This document shows, piece by piece, positions 6,015 to 12,627 of a DNA stretch of 14,552 nucleotides. The notes under the pieces were generated by a model. The model did no database searches, had not been told where the DNA came from, and saw only the letters and a list, made by a program, of their open reading frames with translations. The position numbers were made by a program, and so were the translations under genes. Origin of the DNA: an uncultured Oscillospiraceae bacterium (lineage in GTDB: Bacteria > Bacillota > Clostridia > Oscillospirales > Oscillospiraceae); contig CAKUCT010000024.1 in the NCBI GenBank assembly GCA_934643765.1, forward strand, positions 1 through 14,552. The letters are read 5' to 3'. Every line of letters starts with the position of its first letter. The stretch's first letter is position 1.

Positions 6015-6233
6015 ATACCCCACGCTCCGCCGCAGACGGCGAATAAATTGAAATCATTTTATCCGGCGGCTCCGCCGACCGGAAAAATACTGCTCGCCTC
6101 GCCAGTGTGGAAATTTTGCGCTGCGCGCAAAATTTATACGCGCAGCGAGGTGCATTCCCATTGTCAAAAAATCTTTGATTTTTTGACAATATTCTAAGTG
6201 TTCCCAGAGGCTTGCCGCTGGAACACTTAGAAT
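6015..6233. repeat. Cluster of inverted repeats between the ABC promoter and the Spo0A_C-like gene
   Basis: The gene-free stretch from about 5930 to 6226 is richer in AT than its surroundings and contains a chain of palindromes. They are a CCGGCGG/CCGCCG hairpin near 6063-6077; an 11-bp perfect stem 6111-6121 with 6125-6135 (loop TGC), which competes with CTGCGCG/CGCGCAG (6121-6127 with 6139-6145); a 14-bp perfect stem 6160-6173 with 6177-6190 (loop TTT); and directly abutting it a 14-bp perfect stem 6191-6204 with 6220-6233. The last one contains the stop codon of the Spo0A_C-like gene and may end its transcript, though no clean U-tract follows. A short repeat element is possible. No supported ORF lies here. 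Confidence 0.7.
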
Positions 6234-6613
6234 AAAAGTTCCGGCTGCCGCTGAACCACCTGAAAGAATGGCCGTCCGAAATGCAGCAGAAACGCGAAAT
6301 AGAAAATCATCTCATTTGGCGCATGCAGATCACGGATGGGCTTTCCGATGTAGCGTTCGACTTCGCCGCTGTCGCGGATCGCGTCCCAGCAGAGATTGGA
6401 AAGGCGGACAATCTGGCGGCTGGTTGCGCTGACCGATTTGCCCAGCTGATGCGCCACGGGACGATAGAGATCCTTTGTGACGCAGATGTCGTCCATGGCA
6501 ATGTTCTTTGTGAACAGAAGCTCGATGGCCAAGTCAATCGCGTAACTGAGCGGCAGGGTGTTGTGCCGCGTTGGGCCGAGAATCGTATAGATCATCAGCT
6601 CTGTGTTTGTCAT
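6227..6613 (-). CDS. Spo0A C-terminal-domain-like DNA-binding protein without receiver domain
   Basis: A 128-residue protein. The start MTNTELMIYTILG was chosen for AAAGGTGG upstream; an in-frame ATG at 6652 would lie within a few bases of the predicted transcription start and has no ribosome site. From residue 22 the sequence follows the Spo0A effector domain (PF08769): YAIDLAIELLFTKNIAMDDI, then VTKDLYRPVAHQLGKSVSAT (45-64) and SRQIVRLSNLCWDAIRDSG (65-83), aligning with the ITKELYP...ERAIRHAIEVAW pattern of Spo0A. The N-terminal phospho-acceptor domain of Spo0A is absent, so it cannot be controlled by phosphorelay in the same way. It may be a DNA-binding regulator that competes at or complements 0A boxes (inference). 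The recognition-helix residues differ from Spo0A, so its target may differ. No operon partner. Confidence 0.78.
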   Translation of the reverse strand: MTNTELMIYTILGPTRHNTLPLSYAIDLAIELLFTKNIAMDDICVTKDLYRPVAHQLGKSVSATSRQIVRLSNLCWDAIRDSGEVERYIGKPIRDLHAPNEMIFYFAFLLHFGRPFFQVVQRQPELLF

Positions 6614-6662
6614 ACTCCGGAGACCACCTTTCAAAAAAGACGTCTCCATCATATGCTATCAC

Positions 6663-6690
6663 AGTATAAAATCGACAAAGTATGACATAA
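6663..6690 (-). promoter_or_regulatory. Predicted promoter of the Spo0A_C-like gene with a 0A-box-like site
   Basis: Minus strand TATACT (6668-6663) as -10 with a weak -35 TTATGT (6690-6685) 16 bases upstream. Between the two boxes lies TTTGTCGAT (6679-6671), which differs from the Spo0A box TTTGTCGAA only at the last base. A site in the spacer would be expected to repress. The -10 is well supported; the protein bound is inferred. Confidence 0.5.
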
Positions 6691-6733
6691 AAGGACGAAT
6701 AAACCAAAAGCTTCCTTGGAAAACAGAGGAAAA

Positions 6734-6765
6734 CTGCCGCCAGGCCGATCACGGCCGGGCGGCAG
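6734..6765 (-). terminator. Terminator downstream of the metal ATPase
   Basis: Stem CTGCCGCC (6734-6741) with GGCGGCAG (6758-6765), one mismatch, then GGCCG with CGGCC and an ATCA loop. On the minus strand it is followed by TTTTCC. It lies 28 bases after the ATPase stop. A second small stem (6777-6783 with 6788-6794) overlaps the stop codon itself. Confidence 0.75.
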
Positions 6766-6792
6766 GCGGGATGCGGAAAAGCGGCGGCGCTT

Positions 6793-8676
6793 TTACAGGT
6801 TATGCACGCGCAGCGCGCGGATGGCGTTGAGCACGGCCAGAACCATGACGCCGACGTCTGCAAAGATCGCGGCCCACATGTTCGCAACGCCGAACGCGAC
6901 GAGCGCGAGGCAGGCAAACTTCACAACGAGGGCGAAGACGATGTTCTGGTAGACGATGCCGATGCACTTGCGGGAGATTTTGATGGACTTGGCGATCTGC
7001 AGCGGCTCATCATCCATCAGAACGATATCGGCCGCTTCAATGGCGGCGTCACTCCCCATGGCGCCCATGGCGATGCCGATGTCGGCGCGGGAGAGAACGG
7101 GCGCGTCGTTGATGCCGTCGCCGACGAAGGCGAGCTTTGCCTTGCCGGACTGTTTGGCAAGAAGCGCCTCAACCTTTTCTACCTTATCGGCGGGCAGCAG
7201 ATCGGAGTAGACCTCGTCCACGCCGAGCTCTTTCGCGACGGATTCCGCGACCTTTTTGGCGTCGCCGGTCAGCATGACGGTCTTTGTGACGCCTGCGCGG
7301 TGCAGCTGCTCAATGGCCTTTTTCGCGTTGGGCTTTACAAGATCGGAGATGACAATATGGCCTGCGTACTGGCGGTCGACGGCCATGTGGATGATGGTGC
7401 CGACGCTGTGGCAGTCGATGTATTCCAGGCCGAGCTTTTGCATGAGCTTGCTGTTGCCGGCGGCAATGTGGTGGCCGTCGACGGTGGCGGTGATGCCGTG
7501 GCCGCTGATTTCTTCAATATCCGTGACGCGGCTGCGGTCAAGCTCCTTGCCGTAGGCTCTTTGCAGACTCTTGCTGATGGGGTGAGACGAGGCGCACTCA
7601 GCCAGCGCGGCATATTCCAGAAGCTGCGCCTGGTCGATGGGACTGTGATGGACGGCGCTGACCTCAAAGACGCCCTGCGTCAGCGTGCCGGTCTTATCAA
7701 AGACGACGGTCTTGACCTGGGAAAGCGTCTCAAGATAGTTCGAGCCCTTGATCAAGATGCCCTCCTTGCTGGCTCCGCCGATGCCGGCGAAGAAGCTCAA
7801 AGGGATGCTGACCACCAGCGCGCACGGGCAGCTGGTAACGAGGAAGGTAAGGGCTCTGTAAATCCACTGCTCCCATTCGGCGCTGCTGCCCGAGATCAGG
7901 CGCACAACCGGCGGAACGATGGCCAGCGCCAGGGCGCTGTAGCAGACGGCGGGGGTGTAGATGCGGGCAAACTTTGCGATAAAGTCTTCCGAGCGGGACT
8001 TTCTGGAGCTGGAGTTTTCCACAAGCTCGAGGATTTTCGATACCGTGGACTCGCCGAATTCCTTCGTGGTGCGGATTTTCAGAACGCCTGTCATGTTGAT
8101 GCAGCCGCTGATGATCTCGTCGCCTTCCTTGGCGTCTCTGGGAAGACTCTCACCGGTCAGGGCGCTGGTGTTGAGAGACGATGTGCCTTCGACAATCACG
8201 CCGTCAATCGGCACCTTTTCACCCGGCTGGACGACGATGATCGAGCCGACGGACACCTCGTCCGGGTCGACCTTCTCCAGCTGGCCGTCCGTTTCGATGT
8301 TGGCATAGTCCGGGCGGATATCCATTAGGGCGGAGATATTTCTGCGGCTCTTGCCGACGGCGTAGCTCTGGAAGAGCTCGCCCACCTGATAGAACAGCAT
8401 AACGGCGATGGCCTCATTGTAGTCTCCGCTTTTTTCGTAGATCGCCAGGGCGAACGCGCCGATGGTGGCGACGGCCATCAGGAAGTTCTCATCGAACACG
8501 CGGCCGTTGCCAATGCCATTGCCGGCCTTTTTGAGAATGTCATAGCCGATGACAAGATAGGCCGCCAGGTAAAGCCCGAAGCGAACAAGGCCTGTCACCG
8601 GAAGGAACTGCAGCGCGATGAGCATCACGGCGCAGATGATGATGCGCGTGAGCATCTTTTTCTGTTTCTTATTCAT
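6793..8676 (-). CDS. P1B-type heavy-metal-exporting ATPase (Zn/Cd/Pb type)
   Basis: A 627-residue membrane ATPase that pumps divalent soft metal ions out of the cell. Motifs: TGES in the actuator domain (174-177), the transmembrane metal site SCPCAL with Cys283 and Cys285, the phosphorylated Asp327 in DKTGT, the P1B hallmark His-Pro in SHPIS (365-366), GDGIND (519-524), and in the last helix Asp607 (FADVGVMVLAVLNAIR). Asp607 matches the Asp that marks Zn/Cd/Pb pumps such as ZntA; Lys586 in the preceding helix also fits. The protein begins directly with membrane helices and has no N-terminal HMA domain: that domain is encoded separately just upstream at 8770-8988. AAGGAG precedes the ATG, and an ArsR-type operator sits at 8700-8718. 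zntA/cadA-like; the exact metal is not decided. Confidence 0.95.
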   Translation of the reverse strand: MNKKQKKMLTRIIICAVMLIALQFLPVTGLVRFGLYLAAYLVIGYDILKKAGNGIGNGRVFDENFLMAVATIGAFALAIYEKSGDYNEAIAVMLFYQVGELFQSYAVGKSRRNISALMDIRPDYANIETDGQLEKVDPDEVSVGSIIVVQPGEKVPIDGVIVEGTSSLNTSALTGESLPRDAKEGDEIISGCINMTGVLKIRTTKEFGESTVSKILELVENSSSRKSRSEDFIAKFARIYTPAVCYSALALAIVPPVVRLISGSSAEWEQWIYRALTFLVTSCPCALVVSIPLSFFAGIGGASKEGILIKGSNYLETLSQVKTVVFDKTGTLTQGVFEVSAVHHSPIDQAQLLEYAALAECASSHPISKSLQRAYGKELDRSRVTDIEEISGHGITATVDGHHIAAGNSKLMQKLGLEYIDCHSVGTIIHMAVDRQYAGHIVISDLVKPNAKKAIEQLHRAGVTKTVMLTGDAKKVAESVAKELGVDEVYSDLLPADKVEKVEALLAKQSGKAKLAFVGDGINDAPVLSRADIGIAMGAMGSDAAIEAADIVLMDDEPLQIAKSIKISRKCIGIVYQNIVFALVVKFACLALVAFGVANMWAAIFADVGVMVLAVLNAIRALRVHNL

Positions 8677-8699
8677 GGAGGGACAACTCCTTTTTTAAT

Positions 8700-8718
8700 A
8701 TTAAGCGAGTGTTTAATT
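8700..8718. promoter_or_regulatory. ArsR-type operator copy before the ATPase gene
   Basis: Plus strand ATTAAGC-GAGT-GTTTAATT: an imperfect palindrome with the same half-sites as the copy at 9070-9088; only the four central bases vary. It covers a weak possible minus-strand promoter (TTGGTC 8728-8723, 17-base spacer, CTTAAT 8705-8700). It suggests separate control of the ATPase gene by the same repressor. Confidence 0.65.
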
Positions 8719-8733
8719 GTTCGACCAAAAGCT

Positions 8734-8752
8734 GCGCCCCGATCCGGGGCGC
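8734..8752 (-). terminator. Hairpin between the HMA gene and the ATPase gene
   Basis: GCGCCCC (8734-8740) pairs with GGGGCGC (8746-8752), loop GATCC, with an extra T-A pair and a bulged AGC/GCT extension. On the minus strand it is followed by AGCTTTTGG. The U-run is short, so it is probably a partial terminator or mRNA-processing hairpin that lowers ATPase expression relative to the HMA protein. Confidence 0.6.
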
Positions 8753-8769
8753 AAGCTTACGATTTTTTC

Positions 8770-8988
8770 TTACAGCTCAATTTCGCAGTCGGGCTCAACC
8801 TTCTTGCAGGCATTCAGAACGTCCTTCATCACGCTCTTGGCATCCGCGCCCTCGGTGAACTCAACGATCATCTTCTGGGTCATAAAATTGACGGTAGCCT
8901 TGGCAACACCTTCTGTTTTGTTGGCGGCTTCTTCCATCAGGTTTGCGCAGTTGGCGCAGTCAACTTCGATTGCATAGGTCTTTTTCAT
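8770..8988 (-). CDS. Stand-alone HMA-domain metal-binding protein
   Basis: A 72-residue protein consisting of one HMA domain (PF00403). The start MKKTYAIEV follows AAAAGGAG by a good distance; a longer frame to 9039 has no such support. The metal site is DCANC (10-14), Cys11 and Cys14. An Asp just before the first Cys is typical of HMA domains in Zn/Cd/Pb pumps rather than Cu chaperones. The beta-alpha-beta-beta-alpha-beta pattern is readable (TYAIEVDC, NLMEEAANK, VAKATVNF, KMIVEF, AKSVMKDVLNACKK). A cytoplasmic protein that likely passes metal to the ATPase encoded 93 bases downstream, which lacks this domain. First gene of the metal operon, behind the ArsR-controlled divergent promoter. Confidence 0.92.
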   Translation of the reverse strand: MKKTYAIEVDCANCANLMEEAANKTEGVAKATVNFMTQKMIVEFTEGADAKSVMKDVLNACKKVEPDCEIEL

Positions 8989-9069
8989 GGTAGTATCTCC
9001 TTTTCTGGCGATGCAAGGAAAGTCTGAAGCTGTCAACAAGAGCGGACGGATTCAGAGAATCCTTAAAAC

Positions 9070-9088
9070 ATTAAGCACTTGTTTAATT
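9070..9088. promoter_or_regulatory. ArsR-type operator in the divergent promoter region
   Basis: Plus strand ATTAAGC-ACTT-GTTTAATT: inverted half-sites ATTAARC/GYTTAAT, identical in both arms to the copy at 8700-8718. It covers the plus-strand -35 and the first transcribed bases of the minus-strand operon, so one bound repressor would block both directions. The likely protein is the ArsR-family regulator at 9198. Confidence 0.75.
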
Positions 9089-9128
9089 CTTATGGCCGTA
9101 GTATAATCGTGCTGACGGGAGAAGTCAA
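9079..9128. promoter_or_regulatory. Overlapping divergent promoters of the metal locus
   Basis: Minus strand: TTGACT (9128-9123), 17-base spacer, TATACT (9105-9100), driving the HMA and ATPase genes. Plus strand: TTGTTT (9079-9084), 17-base spacer, TATAAT (9102-9107), driving the ArsR and AraC genes. The two -10 boxes share the bases 9102-9105, so the two polymerases cannot both be open at once. Confidence 0.8.
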
Positions 9129-9197
9129 GCCGCTCTGGGCCGATGCGTCCAAAGAGGCGAAAAGCTTTTCCGATCGGGCGAAAACGGAGGAGGAAGT

Positions 9198-9584
9198 ATG
9201 GAAGATCTGCATTTGCCGCACCATCACGGTCAGGAGGACCAGCTGCCGGGTATCTGCCGGGAGCTGGCAAAAACGGATAAGTTTCAGACGATCGCGGACG
9301 TGTTCCGCCAGTTGGGAGATCCTACGCGCGTGCGAATTTTCTGGCTGCTGTGCCACTGTGAGGCGTGCGTGGTCAATATCTCGGCGATGATGGAGATGTC
9401 GAGCCCCGCGGTCTCGCACCATCTGCGCGCGCTCAGAAACAGCGGGCTGATTGTCTCGCGCCGCGAGGGAAGAGAGGTCTACTATCGCGCAAGCGACAAC
9501 GCGCAGGCAAGACTTCTGCACCAGATGATCGAGCGGGTTATGGAGATTGCCTGCCCGGAGGAGGCGCACCACAATGGAGCATAA
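9198..9584 (+). CDS. ArsR/SmtB-family metal-sensing repressor
   Basis: A 128-residue winged-helix repressor that would release DNA on binding metal. GGAGGAGGA precedes the ATG. The DNA-binding region is MEMSSPAVSHHLRALRNSGLI (about 65-85), with the wing SRREGREVYYRAS. It has two candidate metal sites. One is a Cys cluster, Cys52, Cys54 and Cys57 (LCHCEAC), near the alpha-3 position where CadC/ArsR proteins bind soft metals, possibly with Cys20 of the N-terminus. The other is His108, Cys119, His124 and His125 near the C-terminal alpha-5 region used by Zn sensors. The N-terminus is His-rich (HLPHHH). It is transcribed away from the pump operon through a shared operator at 9070-9088 and overlaps the AraC gene by 11 bases. 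Confidence 0.93.
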   Translation: MEDLHLPHHHGQEDQLPGICRELAKTDKFQTIADVFRQLGDPTRVRIFWLLCHCEACVVNISAMMEMSSPAVSHHLRALRNSGLIVSRREGREVYYRASDNAQARLLHQMIERVMEIACPEEAHHNGA

Positions 9585-10464
9585 GCTTTGCACGTGCGCG
9601 TGCTGCCGGGACTGTCTGGCAGTGCCGCAGGAGAAAGAGGGAATCTGTCTGTTTTCCGGCGTGCATCTGTTCTATCTGCCGGAGGCGGCCCGCGCGGCGG
9701 CCAAGGAAGCAGCGGGCGCGCTGCGCATATATGTCTGCCGCCGGGGGAGCCTGCGCTTCTGCGCGCAGGAGGGCCGGACGCAGAGCCTCCGCGCGGGGGA
9801 GCTTGCCGTCTGGAAAGAAGAACGGTTTTTGGATGGCACGATCGAGCCGGACGACGGTTTTGCGGGCTTTTTGCTGCGGGTGGAGCTGAAAAAGTTCACC
9901 GAGCAGCCGCCGGAGTGTCTTCTGGGCGCGGATGTCACGGGCGAGCGGCTGTATGATCTTTACTGCGCGCAGGAGCACATGACGAAGTTTGCGGCAGAAG
10001 GAGAACTTGCCTCCATTTTGGATTTCTTTTATGAGCGGAATGTTCCGGTTTCGCAGAGCTGGCGCCGGCTTGGCGCGCAGGCGCTTCTTTTATGGCTCGG
10101 GCAGCGGGGGCTGGAGGAACCGCAGACGGAAACCTATTCCACAGAGCAGGTGCGCGTTGTGCACGAGGTGCACGCGTATCTGACGGAAAATCTGGATACG
10201 CGCGTGACGATCGAGGAGCTTTCACGGCAGTACCTGATGAACCCCACGACGCTCAAGGCGGTGTTCAAATCGGTTTACGGCACGTCGCTTGCCGCGCATA
10301 TGAAGGAGCACCGCATGGGAAAGGCGGCGCAGCTGCTGCGCGAGACGGAGGGGTCTGTTGCAGAGATTGCGCGGGCCGTCGGCTATGAGAGCCAGAGCAA
10401 GTTTACCGCGGCCTTCAAGGAGTATTTTGGCTTGTTGCCAAAGGAATACCGAAAGAATATCTGA
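9574..10464 (+). CDS. AraC-family regulator with Cys-clustered N-terminus
   Basis: A 296-residue regulator. The start MEHKLCTCAC was chosen for GGAGGAGG upstream; it overlaps the ArsR stop by 11 bases, so the two are probably translated together. The C-terminal third (about 196-294) is a two-HTH AraC domain: VTIEELSRQYLMNPTTLKAVFKSVYG, then GSVAEIARAVGYESQSKFTAAFKEYFGLLPKEYR. The N-terminal part has a cupin-like stretch (IYVCRRGSLRF, LRAGELAVWKEE). It begins with five Cys in nine residues (Cys6, 8, 10, 11, 14), with further Cys at 25, 55 and 63. Those Cys and the link to ArsR suggest a metal-responsive activator, which is inference. Its target is not known; no gene follows it in the same direction before the terminator. 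Confidence 0.9.
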   Translation: MEHKLCTCACCRDCLAVPQEKEGICLFSGVHLFYLPEAARAAAKEAAGALRIYVCRRGSLRFCAQEGRTQSLRAGELAVWKEERFLDGTIEPDDGFAGFLLRVELKKFTEQPPECLLGADVTGERLYDLYCAQEHMTKFAAEGELASILDFFYERNVPVSQSWRRLGAQALLLWLGQRGLEEPQTETYSTEQVRVVHEVHAYLTENLDTRVTIEELSRQYLMNPTTLKAVFKSVYGTSLAAHMKEHRMGKAAQLLRETEGSVAEIARAVGYESQSKFTAAFKEYFGLLPKEYRKNI

Positions 10465-10480
10465 AATCTGAAAGAAGCGT

Positions 10481-10508
10481 GCGGCCTGCCGGGTTCCCGG
10501 CAGGCCGC
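10481..10508. terminator. Terminator-like hairpin between the AraC and S41 genes
   Basis: A 12-bp perfect stem (10481-10492 with 10497-10508) has a GTTC loop. It lies between two convergent genes. Only short T-runs follow on either strand (GTTTGG on plus, ACGCTTCTTT on minus), so efficiency is uncertain. Confidence 0.7.
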
Positions 10509-10526
10509 GTTTGGTATGATAAAAAA

Positions 10527-12557
10527 TTACGACTGTTCCTGCGCCAGAACGGGCGCAAGCTGCGTTTTGAGCGCGGACACCGTAGAAGCGTCGGTCAGAT
10601 TGTAGCGCTCGAGCATGTTGAGCGCAGCGGCCAGCGCCGTCTTTGGGTTGCACCAGACGTCTGGCTCGCAGCCTCTGTAGTCGTTGTTTTCTGCTGTGTT
10701 TACCAAATTGAGCGACACACCAAACGTTACAGGAAGACCGCTGTTCGGAAGACGGCTGCCGAGCTGATTGCCGCAGATCTTGCAGCCTCTGGAATTGCTG
10801 CCGATGACGATGACATTGTCCATGGTCCTGGCGTACAGCAACGCGCTTTCACCCGCCGAGCCGCATTTGTCGTCCATGAGGATGATGACCGGAACGTCGT
10901 TTGGAATCCAGCTGCCGGAGGATTGAGAGATACGGAACGTACCGTCCTTGTCCTGGCTGCCTGCGCGCCCGGTGAGCCTGCTCAGCGCGCTGACACGCGT
11001 TGCAGATACACCTTTGAGATCCGGCGCTTTTCCGGTGAAACCCTGTGTCCAGGCATAGGGGTAGTCGCTGTTGCCGCCGTCATTGGAGCGAAGGTCGTAG
11101 ATGACGAGCTTGCTTTTACGCGCGGCTGCGGCGGAGTTCACATAGAGCGCGTGGTCGCCGTCGGCCGGATTGAAGGAGCGGACGGAAATGTACATGATTC
11201 CGTTTTCCGAGAGTGCGCGCATATCGGGTGCCTGGCTGCCGTGCGGGAGGTAGGATTCGCTGAGTGTCCAGGAAATGTTCTGCGTGACGGTCTTGCCGTT
11301 CGCGGCCTGGAGCGTCACGGTGCAGGGCGCCATTTCGCCCACCGGGCAGAACAGAACCGGTGCATAGACCAGCTCGCCGTCCGGCGTGAGCGTCTGCCGG
11401 AGCGTGACACGCGCGTCGCTGAAGGAAGTAAAGTAATATTTTTCGCCGTTGATACGCCTGTAAAAGCCGGTGTTGTCCTGCCGGAAGTTCTGGTTCTGGC
11501 AGTAGAAATATTCATACCGGAGCGCGTCCTCATTGGCACGCCGGTAGACAACAAAGTGTCCGTCGCGCACAAAACCGAGCGCCTGCGCGAGCTGTTCTCC
11601 GAAGTCTGCCTGACGGAACGTTTTGCCGGTGGAAAGCCAGTCCAGAACAGTGGCCTTGGCCTGTTCAAAGGCGCTGTCTCCAAAATAGTTGTATGCGCCA
11701 TAGGCGCTTTTGAGGATGTGAAACAGATACTCCACATCTGCGCGGCCTTCGTCGGCTGTGATCCACGCATGGCCATTCGAAGCGTTCCGGAAGAGGGAAA
11801 GCTCCTCGTCGGTGATGGAAGCCAGGCTGGTATCGTCCGCGCAGTACGCGCGCAGGTCCGAGAATGCGTCACTTGCCAGCAGCTCCTTTTTGTGTGCGGA
11901 CGAGGCGCTCTGCAGAGCCTGGGTAAACTTGGCGGAGGGTTCCGGGAGCTTTACCCCGAGAATTTTTTCACCGAGCGTTACGCTCTCGCCCTTCGGCGCC
12001 AGGAAAAGCGCACGGTAAGACACAAGCGCTGCGTCGCCGCGCGTGAATTGTTTCGTTTCTGCGCTGTACCGTCCGTCGGTCAGCCCCAGCTTGTCAGAAA
12101 GCGCCCAGGCCTTATCCCACTGGAAATCCGTGCCGCTCTCATAGCCCAGCGCGCGCAGAACAAACGTGAGATACTGCGAGCAGGTGACGGTCGCATTCCC
12201 GCCGAAGGTGGATTCGCTGATGCCCGAGGTCAGGCCGTTTGTATATGCGTAGCCGGCATAGGGCGCGGCCCAGACGGCAAGATCGGTAAAAGGCGTCTGC
12301 CAGGCGCCCTGCTTTGCCTCCGCTTCTTTTCCGAGCAGACGCACAAGCATTGTGATGGCCTCAAAGCGCGTCGGCGCGCGATCCAGATCGAAGACCGGCT
12401 GCCCGGCTGCGTCATAGCCCGTGCCCTGGAACAGTCCGCCGGTTTCATAAAGAGATGCGGCGGCCTCCTGCTGCTCCGCGCTTGCGGCGAAGGCCGGGAC
12501 GGCCAGCGAGCACACGAGCAGCAGCGCCAGTACCAGAGTCAGAAACTTCCTTACCAT
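10527..12557 (-). CDS. Secreted SLH-domain protein with S41 (tail-specific) peptidase domain
   Basis: A 676-residue exported protein. Signal peptide about 1-25 (MVRKFLTLVLALLL... PAFA-AS). Residues about 31-185 hold three SLH-like repeats: TRFEAITMLVRLLG at the end of the first, PFTDLAVWAAPYAGYAYTNG through VLRALGYES in the second, FTRGDAALVSYRAL in the third. They would anchor the protein to secondary wall polymer. A mixed linker follows. The C-terminal peptidase_S41 region shows RDGHFVVY (331-338), YDLRSNDGGNS (487-497) and MDDKCGSAGESALLYAR. Ser567 is the likely nucleophile and Lys593, about 26 residues on, the likely base, as in Ctp proteases. No PDZ domain is apparent. GGGGGA precedes the ATG. 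It stands alone; substrate unknown. Confidence 0.87.
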   Translation of the reverse strand: MVRKFLTLVLALLLVCSLAVPAFAASAEQQEAAASLYETGGLFQGTGYDAAGQPVFDLDRAPTRFEAITMLVRLLGKEAEAKQGAWQTPFTDLAVWAAPYAGYAYTNGLTSGISESTFGGNATVTCSQYLTFVLRALGYESGTDFQWDKAWALSDKLGLTDGRYSAETKQFTRGDAALVSYRALFLAPKGESVTLGEKILGVKLPEPSAKFTQALQSASSAHKKELLASDAFSDLRAYCADDTSLASITDEELSLFRNASNGHAWITADEGRADVEYLFHILKSAYGAYNYFGDSAFEQAKATVLDWLSTGKTFRQADFGEQLAQALGFVRDGHFVVYRRANEDALRYEYFYCQNQNFRQDNTGFYRRINGEKYYFTSFSDARVTLRQTLTPDGELVYAPVLFCPVGEMAPCTVTLQAANGKTVTQNISWTLSESYLPHGSQAPDMRALSENGIMYISVRSFNPADGDHALYVNSAAAARKSKLVIYDLRSNDGGNSDYPYAWTQGFTGKAPDLKGVSATRVSALSRLTGRAGSQDKDGTFRISQSSGSWIPNDVPVIILMDDKCGSAGESALLYARTMDNVIVIGSNSRGCKICGNQLGSRLPNSGLPVTFGVSLNLVNTAENNDYRGCEPDVWCNPKTALAAALNMLERYNLTDASTVSALKTQLAPVLAQEQS

Positions 12558-12599
12558 AAAAGATTCCCCCGTTCGTCAGAAATGGTGGATACTGTTTCT

Positions 12600-12627
12600 A
12601 TTATACGATATTTTCCAAAAAGCGCAA
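12600..12627 (-). promoter_or_regulatory. Promoter of the SLH/S41 gene
   Basis: A consensus -10 TATAAT on the minus strand (12605-12600), about 43 bases before the ATG. The -35 is weak (TTGCGC, 12627-12622, 16-base spacer). A perfect hairpin GCGCTGC-GGT-GCAGCGC (12628-12644) lies immediately upstream, possibly an operator. Confidence 0.6.

Noticed and set aside
5911..6189. Possible 92-residue protein on the minus strand in the hairpin region
   Set aside because: No ribosome site, composition unlike a protein, and it runs through several hairpins and the importer -35 box.
6111..6190. CRISPR-like repeats
   Set aside because: The repeats are inverted, differ from each other in sequence, and have no regular spacers.
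6802..8328. Long open frame of 508 codons on the plus strand
   Set aside because: It is the mirror of the metal ATPase gene, with low-complexity Asp/Gly/Ala/Val-rich translation and no family motif; the minus-strand product has all P-type ATPase signatures.
10481..10508. Strong intrinsic terminator for the AraC operon
   Set aside because: The stem is excellent but the following T-run is short on both strands; listed only as terminator-like.
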